In this document: piece by piece, positions 47,596-59,486 of the stretch
How positions within the stretch are numbered: the first letter of the stretch is position 1
How the letters are laid out: each line of letters opens with the position of its first letter
DNA from: Eleginops maclovinus
Lineage: Eukaryota > Chordata > Actinopteri > Perciformes > Eleginopidae
Assembly: GCF_036324505.1 (NCBI RefSeq)
Contig: NC_086363.1
Location: forward strand, 1,177,946 to 1,241,945
Length of the DNA stretch: 64,000 nucleotides
Direction: 5' to 3'
Program-made: the position numbers and the translations under genes
Notes under the pieces: model-generated
Seen by the model: only the letters and a program-made list of their open reading frames with translations
Told to the model about the DNA's origin: nothing
Database searches by the model: none

Positions 47596-47780
47596 ATTTT
47601 AAAGGTCCCCTATTATGCAAAATGCACTTTTCAAGTCTTTATTACATATATATATGTCTCCCCTGTGTCTCAGAAAGAAGTATGTGAAAGCTAATCAAAA
47701 AACGTGTGACTTTATGGGATGCTACAATGATCAGTTTGGTGTTTCAGCCAATCAGAGACATGTTCTGTCTATATATCTTG
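47596..47780 (+). mobile_element. Related TTAA-type MITE fragment
   Basis: Starts with TTTAAAGGTCCCCTATTATG, then CAAAATGCACTTTTCAAG, a start I recognise as very common in teleosts. Its first 20 bases resemble the ends of the other MITE family (TTAAAG..CCCTATTATGC). Confidence 0.5.
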
Positions 47781-47789
47781 TCTTTAAAT

Positions 47790-48598
47790 CTTATGTTTTA
47801 AATGTTATCTATTTATTTGATCTTACTGCAAAGAATGGATGTTGTAACTTTATTTTGAAAGGTTTAATTTCAATAAAGTTATAGTTTTTATTCAATGTTT
47901 TGTTCCCAATTTGACTTAAGGCTCAAACAAGCATGCAAAGTCAAGAATAAAGTTGACTTATCATGGCTTTAAAAGATGCAAAGATTGGGAAAAACGTCAA
48001 AAACGAGGATGCATTTTGTCCTTTTGGTGCAACACATACACCAGCGTGATGACCGAGCCCTGAAGACTGTCCCATTCCCTGGTGCTGAACGGTACTCCTG
48101 TGGTTTAATACAGAGTGTCATTACTGCAAATCCAATCTTTATTGCGGCTCATTAGCCAGCTCTAACTGAAGTAATTCCTCTGCCACATAAACGCTGAGGA
48201 ACAGGAAGAGACGATAAGTTGTTGAGGGGATTTAAAGAGGAGTCAGACTGAGGGAAGAAGGGGGAAGAACAGCCTGCGGGAACAGAAAGGTGGAAAGCTG
48301 TTTTTAGAGAGCACAGCGGAGGTCTCTCTGCACCAGACACTCCCACTGCAATTGGTTTGAATGTGGCCGACTCCACATGGTGCTAACTCCCCGTCCCTGC
48401 AGGGGATAAGAAGTGTTCCACGGAAAAGAAATCAAACACTAAAGGATGGAGAGCCTACTCACCATGACCCAGGCCATACGTCTATCATTATAAACATTTT
48501 CCTAGTCTAGACAAAATATGTCCTTTTAAATCAATCAGCAGAAGTTTTTAGCCATGCTAGCAGCTAGCTCTATGAATAGAAACAGAGTGCACGGAAGA
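47790..48598. other. Intergenic, nothing recognised
   Basis: No exon pattern or repeat family identified. Confidence 0.4.
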
Positions 48599-48599
48599 G

Positions 48600-49425
48600 C
48601 TAAAGCTAAAGGCGGCTAATGTTGGGCTATAAAGGAACTACAGCACGGTCACATGACTTCACGTCACCACCGCTAAGTTAAAGGAGGCTAATGTTGGGCT
48701 ATAAAGGAACTACAGCACGGTCACATGACTTCACGTCTCCACCGCTAAGCTAAAGGCGGCTAATGTTGGGCTATAAAGGAACTACAGCACGGTCACATGA
48801 CTTCACGTCACCACCGCTAAGTTAAAGGAGGCTAATGTTGGGCTATAAAGGAACTACAGCACGGTCACATGACTTCACCTCACCACCGCTAAGCTAAAGG
48901 TGGCTAATGTTGGGCTATAAAAGAACTACAGCACGGTCACATGACTTCACGTCTCCACCGCTAAGCTAAAGGCGGCTAATGCTGGGCTATAAAGGAACTA
49001 CAGCACGGTCACATGACTTCACCTCACCACCGAAGGCGGCTAATGTTGGGCTATAAAGGAACTACAGCACGGTCACATGACTTCACGTCTCCACTGCTAA
49101 GCTAAAGGAGGCTAATGTTGGACTATAAAGGAACTACAGCACGGTCACATGACTTCACGTCTCCACCGCTAAGCTAAAGGAGGCTAATGTTGGGCTATAA
49201 AGGAACTACAGCACGGTCACATGACTTCACGTCACCACCGCTAAGCTAAAGGAGGCTAATGTTGGGCTATAAAGGAACTACAGCACGGTCACATGACTTC
49301 ACGTCTCCACCGCTAAGCTAAAGGAGGCTAATGTTGGGCTATAAAGGAACTACAGCACGGTCACATGACTTCACATCACCACCGCTAAGCTAAAGGCGGC
49401 TAATGCTGGACTATAAAGGAACTAA
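48600..49425 (+). repeat. 72-bp minisatellite, long array (about 11.6 units)
   Basis: Same unit and orientation as 14738-14929. Most units keep TATAAAGGAACTAC and GGTCACATGACTTCAC. One unit near 49030 lacks 9 bp. Unit variants AGGCGGC, AGGAGGC and AGGTGGC are mixed. Confidence 0.97.
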
Positions 49426-49429
49426 AGAG

Positions 49430-50335
49430 ACCTAAACTAGTTTGGGGGTCCAATAGGCCCAAAAAATGTGGACAAGGTCGTATATTCATCATGAGGACAC
49501 AAACTGACAAATGAATGATCATGCTGTCTGTGAATGCTGAACATCTGGAGTTCCTCTGTCTCATATTAGTTCACAACAAATATGAACACAGCCTTAATAC
49601 TGAGGTATGTGTTGTAATAATTAGTTTTGATTTTCACTGTGCTCACTTAAAAATAAAAGTCACCATCTGTGCACCATCTCTATATCTGTCGGGATTACTC
49701 ACACAGCCTCTTGCGAACCAGTTATAATAAATCATGACAAATGAAAAAGCATTCCTGAGACGATTCCAGATGTGTTGAAAAGCCTTTTCCTGCTGCCTAT
49801 AAATATGTGTTTATATTGTTCAGACCCACACGGCTACAGTATGACTTGAAAGTGTCTATATTACGTGCTGATTCATTCAACAGAAATGTCCACCAATAAT
49901 ATTTCCTGTCCGTCCATATGCGTCCCTCCTGCTGCAGACATTGACTCTGTTTCTCTGTTGTAGATGTACTTCCTGCATGTTTTGCCTCGAAGGCCATGTG
50001 TCGTCTCTAGTTTGTTATGAATTACTACAACAAAGGCAGATTAATGTCCGGGCTGACCGTGACACCACAGAAGAAGAAAGCCCTTCAGATGTGCACTCTT
50101 GTATATTTGTCTGCAGACTCTGTGGTTTGTTATTGATGTCGCTATCACTTTTAGCATCTTAAATCCAGAGGCTTTATCTTGACAAACGGAACAAAAACGA
50201 TGTGGTTAAAATCTTTTCAACTATAATTTAAATCCTAAAGGAGATCTGGAAGCTTTAGAAGTGTAATCTATCTTTTTCTATACATCTGAATAAAACATGA
50301 CATCCTCCTGAAACATCTCGTGTTAACTTTATAGG
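49430..50335. other. Intergenic, nothing recognised
   Basis: No exon pattern or repeat family identified. Confidence 0.4.
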
Positions 50336-50339
50336 CGTG

Positions 50340-50640
50340 TGGAAACGCTGTACACTTCTCACCCTCAATGCCCGCCAACATGGCTACGTAGCGGAAGCTA
50401 TGCTACTAGCTGCGATCTCTCCGATTAACACAGCACTTAAGAGATAAACAGGTGTTTTTTTTAACCTTTGAATAAACATTTATTACTATACTGGCATCTC
50501 AAGAAGCCACCGTCATTTTTTGATGGTCTAACAGAACAATCTGTAGTGATTTGGTACCGCTAACAATAACGTTGCTAGCAAGCGATGTGTTCACAGTGTA
50601 CGAGATGCAGTTTACTTAAAGAAAGTATCCCAGTTGAGAC
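50340..50640 (-). repeat. Inverted copy of the 5.8-6.6 kb dispersed repeat
   Basis: Shares the reverse complement of TTTGGTACCGCTAAC-type sequence, TCTGTAGTGATTTGGTACC and the GTTGAGACACAG end with 5840-6020, and GGCTACGTAGCGGAAGC resembles 6510-6540. Confidence 0.55.
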
Positions 50641-50644
50641 ACAG

Positions 50645-53600
50645 CTTGAGTTTAATCTGTCTTTGTACTTTTGCTAGTATTTGAAATGCTCCTATTTGCA
50701 GTTTTTGAAAAGTGGCAATCATTTTTTATTTATTTTTTGAGCGCATGAATTTCATCTTGGTGCATCTTGAAGACATCGTGTGGGAAGACTATTAAATTCA
50801 GGCAAATCACAAAATCAATTTGGGTAAAATTGTAATTTGCACAAAGAAATGAACACTACGTTGTATTCTTTGAATATCTGTGCTCAGGTTCCCTTTTCTT
50901 TTCTTAGCAGCAGTGACTTCACTCCTTCCCTTCATAGAGCTGTGGAAAAAACACAGATAACGAGTTTCATTTGGCTTGTGCTTTAAGCAGCGGTAGCCGA
51001 CGCTGATGGAGAGAGTGTGTGTCTCAGACAGAGTAAAGGGAATCACTGTGAGGTCACACTACAGGTGTAAAGTGTCAGAGGGGGAAAACAACTCTGAGCT
51101 GCAGCGTCTGTCCTCTGGGAGCTGAGAGTTTAAGAGATCAACGCACGTAAACGCTGAAGAGATTTATCTTGATTACACATATTGTCAGCGGCCTCTTCTC
51201 AAAAGTTGTTTTGGAACATTTTTTTTAAATGAGCACCAAAATGGACCTGTTTCCACGATCAAGTGTTCGCATCAACGCCTGATCTGTCTTCTCCCTCTTT
51301 GCCATGGAGCTTCATTTTGGTCCAACAACGATTTAAAGGTCATCAGTGATCCTCACTGTTGCACTGGGTGACACCTTCCTTCACCACCATGAACACACAC
51401 TGTAATTTGTTTTGACTCAATCACACACACACACCATCCTGCTGCCATGAATACTCACAAGAAAACATCAAATGTGGAATCATCCGCGACTGAAAATAGT
51501 CCCTAATAAATCATGTCTACATTTTTTGGGGTTAAATCAATCAAACTAATGTTGTGTTGTTTTAAAATATGTACCTTTTCCTGTATTATTTGTGCATTTA
51601 GGGGAATATGAATCAAACTATTGTCTATTCATTGTAAGAATGGCTTTTATCTGGTGTTGTAAAGGATCTCTTCACATACAGTGAGCATTTCTGACTTATT
51701 CTTGCAGAAATACCTCAGGCTTGTGGAGTGTAAAACTTTAAGACTTGCTTATGAATCAGAATTTAACTACGTTTCTACTTTTAAACATTTATAAATGATG
51801 TTTAAAAGTCTACCTCTCAGAAGATATAAGAGAATATAAACAGTTTTCTGGCTTTAATTGGTGTAAATCTCATTTATAAAACAGTGAAATGTGACTAAAG
51901 GATTCTTAAAAGTCAACATTTGAATCTCCAAACATCTGTCAGACTGTAGTGTTTGTCCTGATGGAGAACTGCAGCTTAATTCCTCCTCCTGACAACCAGC
52001 AGAAACATTTATCCGTTAAGGGAAATAAAGTTTCTAAGAAGTTCCCAAAAGTGTTGTCACTGATCAACAATGTCTGCCGATGATGTCATCCCTCTCAGAG
52101 TTCCTGTAGTACGGGACGAGTCACAGGAGTGGTTTGACGTAATGTTTAAAAGGTTTTCTGTCCAGAGGAACTCACTTTCCCCCCGTCATGTTTCAGCCTC
52201 CTCCTCCGCACTCCAGACAGGAATCACTGGCACTCGGTCGTTGGGTTAAATGTTGTTCACTCTGACTGAAGACCTCTATTTTTATTTATTTTTTTAAGAT
52301 ATTGTCTTTCCAGATGCGGTCGCCCGGAGGTGAAATGTGGTAGTGGAAAAACCTCCTCCTCCTCCTCCTCCTCCTCCTCCTCCTCACCTCATCTGTTCTG
52401 CTGCTGCCTGTCGGAGCAGTGAGGAGGTAACTGATGGAAAATGATATCACCGAGGACCACTACCCACGACCTCCAGCGACAACCCCCCCCCCCCGCCCCC
52501 AACCCAAATCTCTGCACATCTGGAGGATGCAGAGAGCTCTGCTGACCCCTAAAGGCTGCAGGAGGAGCAGGAAATATTAAGTAACTAACTGAAGCACGTT
52601 GTTGCAGCGTGTCTCAAGGCACACAGGTTGTATAATACCTGTTTATTGTCTGTATTTCTGGTCAGCTAAACGCAGAAAGAACATCACTCTACATTTGAGG
52701 GAACAAATGACCATGGATTATGATGTCTTTTTAATAGGAGGTGGAACATGATGTCACTTATTGGTTCCTAAAGTACCATTTAATGTTGCTTTTTTCCCAA
52801 TTTTCTGTATGAAATACTTACTGCAAAAGTAAATCAATAGTATGAGACTAACATGATTCGAAACAACATGTCACACAAGGAGGTGTCTTTACATGAATGG
52901 GCAAAATAAAGGATTGAAAAACAGGGACTTCATCAGAGGATTACCAACAGGAACAACAAGGAATAAATATGAACATCTGATGAGATATCACAGTTACTGA
53001 AGCTAGGAAATTAAATAGCAAGGTGCAGAATTGCCATCTCTATCGCTGGATTGCAAATAATAGATCAATTAATGCAGCTTTTCTTCTTCAGTTCAAACTC
53101 CCTGACCCTAAAATAAGCACAGTACACGGTAGCCTGAAGGCTGAGGAAGCATGGCTATCCCCGGGATCAGCGACCTTTCACCTCTTGTTTACCTGACAAA
53201 CTTCCACCGGCAGTAACCTCTGCAGTTTCCCCCAGAGTTTTAAAAGTAGTGTGACCTTCGACCCTGAAGACAAGTGGAGGTGTCAGCAGACAAACGAGTC
53301 GGAGCAGGTTGAATATTTCTTGATTTCAAACTAAAATATGTCCCCAATTTTTTTCTCCCAATTTCATATATTTTTCAATCAACATAAAGTAAACCAGACT
53401 CTTTTTTTCCCAGAGTTGTTTTGTCCGTTTGCTCTCAGTTTGACTACAAATCAAACTGAAACGTTCCAAATATGTATTCCACTGCTTTTGGAGAAGGACC
53501 ACACAAGCCTGCGTCACTTGTTTTATTTCAAATGTACGTAGACACATTTTTCCAACTAAAACCAAACTCCAAAAAGGGAGCAACTGACGAACAGAGATGT

Positions 53601-53990
53601 GTTATCTCCAGGTTTCCCTCCTCTGACGAAACCAGTTCATCTAAAGGTTTAGTTTCCCAGCATTTTCCACATTCCTCAGGGTGTGTGTGTGTGTATGCGT
53701 GTGTGTGCGTGTGTGTGTCTTATGCCACGTTGCTGAATCAGACTCCTGAGTTTATCACAAAACCACAAACGGAGGACTTTTCATTTTACTTTCTCCTCCT
53801 TTTTAAAAATCCTTTGATAAATTCCTGTTTGGGTGAAAACAGCTTTGACCTCTGACCTCTGCAGCATTGTAATACGAGGTTAAGGATTTGCGATTTAAAC
53901 CCTTATCAAAGATTCACGAGTTTGATCTCGTAGACCACGGGAGAAGAGAACTGGTGGGAGGCTCACAGAGTGGTGCAGGACTGAGTCTTC
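50645..53990. other. Intergenic, only low-complexity tracts
   Basis: (CTC)n at 52351-52385, a C tract at 52483-52499 and an interrupted GT tract at 53680-53718. No gene seen. Confidence 0.45.
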
Positions 53991-54002
53991 AAGCCCGGCT
54001 GT

Positions 54003-55022
54003 AGCCCAACAGTAGCCGCCTTTAGCTTAGCGGTGGTGACGTGAGGTCATGTGACCGTGCTGTAGTTCCTTTATAGCCCAACATTAGCCGCCTTTAGCTT
54101 AGCGTTGGAGACGTGAAGTCATGTGACCGTGCTGTAGTTCCTTTATAGCCCAACATTAGCCGCCTTTAGCTTAGCGTTGGAGACGTGAAGTCATGTGACC
54201 GTGCTGTAGTTCCTTTATAGCCCAACATTAGCCGCCTTTAGCTTAGCGTTGGAGACGTGAAGTCATGTGACCGTGCTGTAGTTCCTTTATAGCCCAACAT
54301 TAGCCGCCTTTAGCTTAGCGTTGGAGACGTGAAGTCATGTGACCGTGCTGTAGTTCCTTTATAGCCCAACATTAGCCGCCTTTAGCTTAGCGTTGGAGAC
54401 GTGAAGTCATGTGACCGTGCTGTAGTTCCTTTATAGCCCAACGTTAGTCTCCTTTAGCTTAGCGTTGGAGACGTGAAGTCATGTGACCGTGCTGTAGTTC
54501 CTTTATAGCCCAACATTAGCCGCCTTTAGCTTAGCGTTGGAGACGTGAAGTCATGTGACCGTGCTGTAGTTCCTTTATAGCCCAACGTTAGTCTCCTTTA
54601 GCTTAGCGTTGGAGACGTGAAGTCATGTGACCGTGCTGTAGTTCCTTTATAGCCCAACATTAGCCGCCTTTAGCTTAGCGTTGGAGACGTGAAGTCATGT
54701 GACCGTGCTGTAGTTCCTTTATAGCCCAACATTAGCCTCCTTTAGCTTAGCAGTGGAGACGTGAAGTCATGTGACCGTGCTGTAGTTCCTTTATAGCCCA
54801 ACATTAGCCGCCTTTAGCTTAGCGTTGGAGACGTGAAGTCATGTGACCGTGCTGTAGTTCCTTTATAGCCCAACATTAGCCGCCTTTAGCTTAGCGTTGG
54901 AGACGTGAAGTCATGTGACCGTGCTGTAGTTCCTTTATAGCCCAACGTTAGTCTCCTTTAGCTTAGCGTTGGAGACGTGAATTCATGTGACCGTGCTGTA
55001 GTTCCTTTATAGCCCAACGTTA
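54003..55022 (-). repeat. 72-bp minisatellite, long inverted array (about 14 units)
   Basis: Reverse complement of the 48600 array, with period 72. Here most units read GCGTTGGAGACGTGAAGTCA where the other arrays have the GCGGTGGTGACGTGAAG type. Units with AACGTTAGTCTCC are interspersed among the AACATTAGCCGCC majority. Confidence 0.97.
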
Positions 55023-55349
55023 AATTAAAATCCCATTGAGCCAGCACAACATTCAGAGTTGGCCCTAATGCGATCCCATGCATGATGGTCTCCAGTCACT
55101 GTGGTTGTTTAGGCCGTCATTAAGCAACTGAATTAGTCACGAGACCAGATGTTGGTGGTTTACTAAACATTTCCCTGACAGCTTAAGTGCATGTTTTTGT
55201 CCACTTAAGAAACACATGATACATTAGCACTTAATGATGATTAAATGAACAAACTCTGCACACACCGAGATTTATGGCCGATCACTTTGAGCAACACAAC
55301 AACTGCTGCGGTTTCCTGAATAAAAAACAAAGTTTGCTATCAATCAACT

Positions 55350-56334
55350 GTGAGGCTTTGATAGATTGGAAGACAATGCTTACAATCGTTCCTCCAGGAC
55401 TTCCTCTATAGTTCTCCTAAAGAAGCCCGATATGCTTTTTGGAATCTCCCTTTACTGTAGTGTGTTCCATAGGTTTTTGTGCATGCAAATGGTCTGCAAA
55501 AGCTAACATCCCTGAGCCTGAATGGCCTCCAATGGATTACACCTGAACATCAGCAGGAGAGGACTCTTTAAAGTAGAGACTCTACATACTGATATACACC
55601 TGAACATCAGCAGGAGAGGACTCTTTAAAGTAGAGATTCTACATACTGACATACACCTGAACATCAGCAGGAGAGGACTCTTTAAAGTAGAGACACTACA
55701 TACTGATATACACCTGAACATCAGCAGGGGAGGACTCTTTAAAGTAGAGACACTACATACTGATATACACCTGAACATCAGCAGGAGAGGACTCTTTAAA
55801 GTAGAGACACTACATACTGATATACACCTGAACATCAGCAGGGGAGGACTCTTTAAAGTAGAGACACTACATACTGATATACACCTGAACATCAGCAGGA
55901 GAGGACTCTTTAAAGTAGAGACACTACATACTGATATACACCTGAACATCAGCAGGGGAGGACTCTTTAAAGTAGAGACACTACATACTGATATACACCT
56001 GAACATCAGCAGGAGAGGACTCTTTAAAGTAGAGACTCTACATACTGATATACACCTGAACATCAGCACCTGATCGAGGACTCTTTAAAGTAGAGACTCT
56101 ACATACTGATATACACCTGAACATCAGCAGGAGAGGACTCTTTAAAGTAGAGACACTACATACTGATATACACCTGAACATCAGCAGGAGAGGACTCTTT
56201 AAAGTAGAGACGCTACATACTGATATACACCTGAACATCAGCAGGAGAGGACTCTTTAAAGTAGAGACTCTACATACTGATATACAGCTGAACATCAGCA
56301 GGAGAGGACTCTTTAAAAGTAGAGCAACATTACT
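55350..56334 (+). mobile_element. MITE-like element with a 57-bp minisatellite inside
   Basis: The element start (CTAAAGAAGCCCGATATGC at 55417) through GAGCCTGAATGGCCTCCAAT is followed directly by the 57-bp array. The 60 bp upstream of the element also match the sequence upstream of the MITE at 58692, so the two loci share a larger duplicated block. Confidence 0.65.
55540..56334 (+). repeat. 57-bp minisatellite (about 13 units)
   Basis: Unit contains AGGAGAGGACTCTTTAAAGT then AGAGACTCTACATACTGATA and TACACCTGAACATCAGC. Units 3-9 alternate AGGAGAGG and AGGGGAGG, a 114-bp dimer. One unit near 56068 has a 4-bp net insertion. The length is a multiple of three, so frames stay open on both strands. 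Confidence 0.97.
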
Positions 56335-56339
56335 CCTGT

Positions 56340-58590
56340 CTGTGTTTTGAATTGTAATTCCAGACTCAAGTTCTTACAGTTTAATTTACTACTCCATAAT
56401 TTACAACATTTCCTGGAAAGAGAGACAGCACAGAGACACAGTTCTCCAGGTATTTCAGTTTAGGTTGTTGAGTTTATAAGCAGTTGTTGATTCCTCTTAA
56501 AACCTTAACAACTGGAAAATGTAGAGGTTGTGTAAATCTCCTCTAAACTGTCTCCGTGTTCCTAAAGAGCAGCGTGACCCGACAGCTGTGTGAATCTGAG
56601 ATTGTCTCCACTACGTTCGTTGGACGGAGAAGAGATTCAACACTTTAGTCACATCATCCTGGCTCTGCTACTTCTCAAAATCCTTGACATGATGAAGCCT
56701 CCAGATGCATTCTTCTAGTTGGGGGTTTGAACCTTCGAGCCCTGCAGCCACAAGTCCATAAAATCAGCAAAAACATGAGAAATGTCGAAGCGGCGATTTC
56801 TTAGGTTTGTTTCCTGCCGCTCGTCTACATGGCGTCGGTCCCAGAATGCAGCTGCAGCTCAACAAGACAAATGATTTCACTGGTAAATGCTTTTTTTTTC
56901 AGATTTAATCCCAAAGTGATATTCAAGGTGCACTTCCTGTTCAAAATATGAGGTCAGTGTAAATCCAGAGGCTGTGTGTATGATTTACAGATGGAAAGAT
57001 CATTGCTGACTGCAGGATAATTCACTCATTGGGGAATCAAACCCACGGATAGATCCAGGAAATGTGTCAGACTCCTTTCTGTTATTTGGACGATATTATC
57101 ATTTTATTCTAGTGAGGTAAACTTGCTTTTAACCTCTGATTTGTCCCACAGTGTAATTGTGTTTGTATTCAAATGTAAACGTTCTGCATCATTTGGATAA
57201 TTACGTTGAGAAATATCCAAAAACGAGTTGAAGCTGTTTTGATCTAGCGTCCTCTGAAAGATCAAAATGAATCCAAATCAAACCACCAAGAGGTTGTTAT
57301 AATGGCTGCTCTCTTGTTTAAATTACCTTTTGGAATTCTGGACAGATATGCAACAGATAGAGCATCTTAAACATCCTCTAAACCACTTTAATACTGTCCA
57401 AATGGGCCAAAAGGTTTTGAAACTCAGTCCACATAGGCGATAATGCTAAATATAGCTAACTTATTAGCTTTATAACTTGTGCTAGTTATGCAAACTGCCC
57501 AACATATGCAAGTTAGTGCATGCTGGAGACTCAAAACTTTAGCCTACTCAACATTTCCGGGTTCACAAGACGTTTGCCACGTGCAATCATCCAAAATCCA
57601 ATGGAGAATTCCCATTGAAGCAGGGAGATGCTGCCTTCAGGGTCTACTGCAGAAATAAGACATCCCTGCACCACAGCTACATGAATCAAAATATGATCAA
57701 ATATGTAATGTAACAGAAAGTCAACGCTAACCACAAAAACATCCACCCTAACGGAAATTAGAAAACAAGGGAACAGACAAACAAAAGAAGGAAAGTCTTC
57801 CCTTCATAATAAATCCAATATAAAGCTCTACACCAAACACTGACGCCCCCTGGCTGTGATATAATTGCTTAAATATATGTTGGTCTTGAAACATTGGTTC
57901 ATTTCTTGTAGATAATCAACAGCCACGAAGACAGACTCTTCTCATGTGTGGACGGGTGGGATCGAAGAGTAATGAATGAAGGGTGGAGCTCCAAAACGTC
58001 TCCAAATCAACAGATTTCACGGCGTGTTTCGGGAAGTAAAGACTTGCGGACGCTCAGATCATTCCTATGATTTGCCACCAGCTTTATTGTTGGTCTTAAA
58101 TGTATAATTCAATCATGCCCCCCCCCCCCCCCCCCCCCTCCACCCTGCAGTGAGGGGTGAAGCAACAGAGAGGAGAAATAACTCCAGCTGTGATATATGA
58201 CCACAGTCAACTCTGATCCCAAAGCACACATGTTTAAACGTCATGCACACTCTCTGCATGCTTTCTCTTTTGCTTTGGAAAATAAAAACAACCAAAGGAA
58301 ACAGAAAGCGAAGATGACAGCACAGACATGTATGCTGGGAATGAAGCATTGAACACTGCTGGGTATGTGTTTCATTTAAACTCTTTCAATACATGAGTAA
58401 TAGCAGTGGTGGAAAGTAAGTTTACTCAGAGATGGAAGAAGTACTATGGTCTGAAAACACTGCACTAAAAGTAAAACCCTGAATTAAAAAAGTTACTTGA
58501 GCATAAGTGCACAAGTATTAGCGGCTAAATGTGCAAAAGTAAAATACTCAGTGTGCAGGATGGCTCTTTTCACATTATTATATCATCATG
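56340..58590. other. Intergenic, nothing recognised
   Basis: A C tract at 58119-58138 and the dispersed repeat at 58410-58560 are the only features. Confidence 0.45.
58410..58560. repeat. Dispersed fish repeat fragment (GGTGGAAAGTAA type)
   Basis: AGTGGTGGAAAGTAAGTTTA then GATGGAAGAAGTACT and AAAATACTCAGTGTGCAGGA, a familiar teleost repeat also seen at 43380. Confidence 0.55.
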
Positions 58591-58691
58591 TATTATGCAA
58601 GTGAAGCTTTGACAGATTGAAAGACGATGCTAACAGATATTTCGGCTCATAAATGGCAAAAAGTTCCTGCAGGACTTTCCCTAAAGCTCTC

Positions 58692-58990
58692 CTGAAGGAG
58701 GCCCTATATACCTTTTGGGTTCTCCCTTTCCTGTAGTGTGTTCCATAGGTTTTAGTGCATGTAAATGGTCTGCAGAGGCAAAAATCCCTGAGCCTGAAAC
58801 GCCTCCATTGGACTCCTTTGTTTACTTCCTAAACATAGTGACATCACTATGACCACTCGTGCTCCTATTGGCTAAAGCTCCAATGCATTGTACTTGAAAG
58901 GCTAAGGGCCGGGACATCTGTAAGCGGTTGACCAATCACAACAGAGCCTTACAGCAGGGAGACATGTCACTACATACTAATGTCATCAGA
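58692..58990 (+). mobile_element. TTAA-MITE-like element, long copy without array
   Basis: From GAAGGAGGCCCTATATACC through GTGACATCACTATGACCACT, GAAAGGCTAAGGGCCGGGAC and ACCAATCACAACAGAGCC to GGGAGACATGTCACTACATA and CTAATGTCATCAGAGCATGA. The last part is a single, unexpanded version of sequence like the 31-bp and 57-bp units. Confidence 0.7.
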
Positions 58991-59486
58991 GCATGAGGGT
59001 TAAAAACCCCTGGAGCGATAACTGGGTTGACAGAAAACTAATTGGAAGCATTTTGCAGATTGTTTTTGGACCTTTACTCACACGACGTATCTGAGTACTA
59101 CTCCCATCTTTGAGTAATGAAGTACAGGGATTATTCAGAAGAGTTTCAGATTCCCAAACAGCAGAAAGGCTTATCACGTTGTAGATTTACAGTTAACGTG
59201 TGCAGTGATCCTTACAGGAGATGGAAAAAAGGACGGCGTTAATGAAGCCTGACTGGAAAGTATTTTCACACCTCAGGCGATTGGAAAACCCTGCTGTTAA
59301 TATAAGAGCTGGCAGTAAAACGAGATGTTTGTTCCCTGCTGTATCTGTGGGAACATGCGTGTTAATGTTCTGAACACATGTTTCTAACAGACATTGTAAA
59401 TCATGACATCACTTAAGAGTGTTAACCTGAATTTACCTGTGAGGAGAGAAGGCAAAAAAACTGTTGGAGAAATACTAAAATTACTA

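Noticed and set aside
48600..55022. CRISPR-like arrays of 72-bp units
   Set aside because: Units are contiguous with no unique spacers, no cas genes are present and the DNA is vertebrate.
55503..56295. Open frames of about 185 codons on both strands
   Set aside because: Product of the 57-bp tandem array, not a gene.
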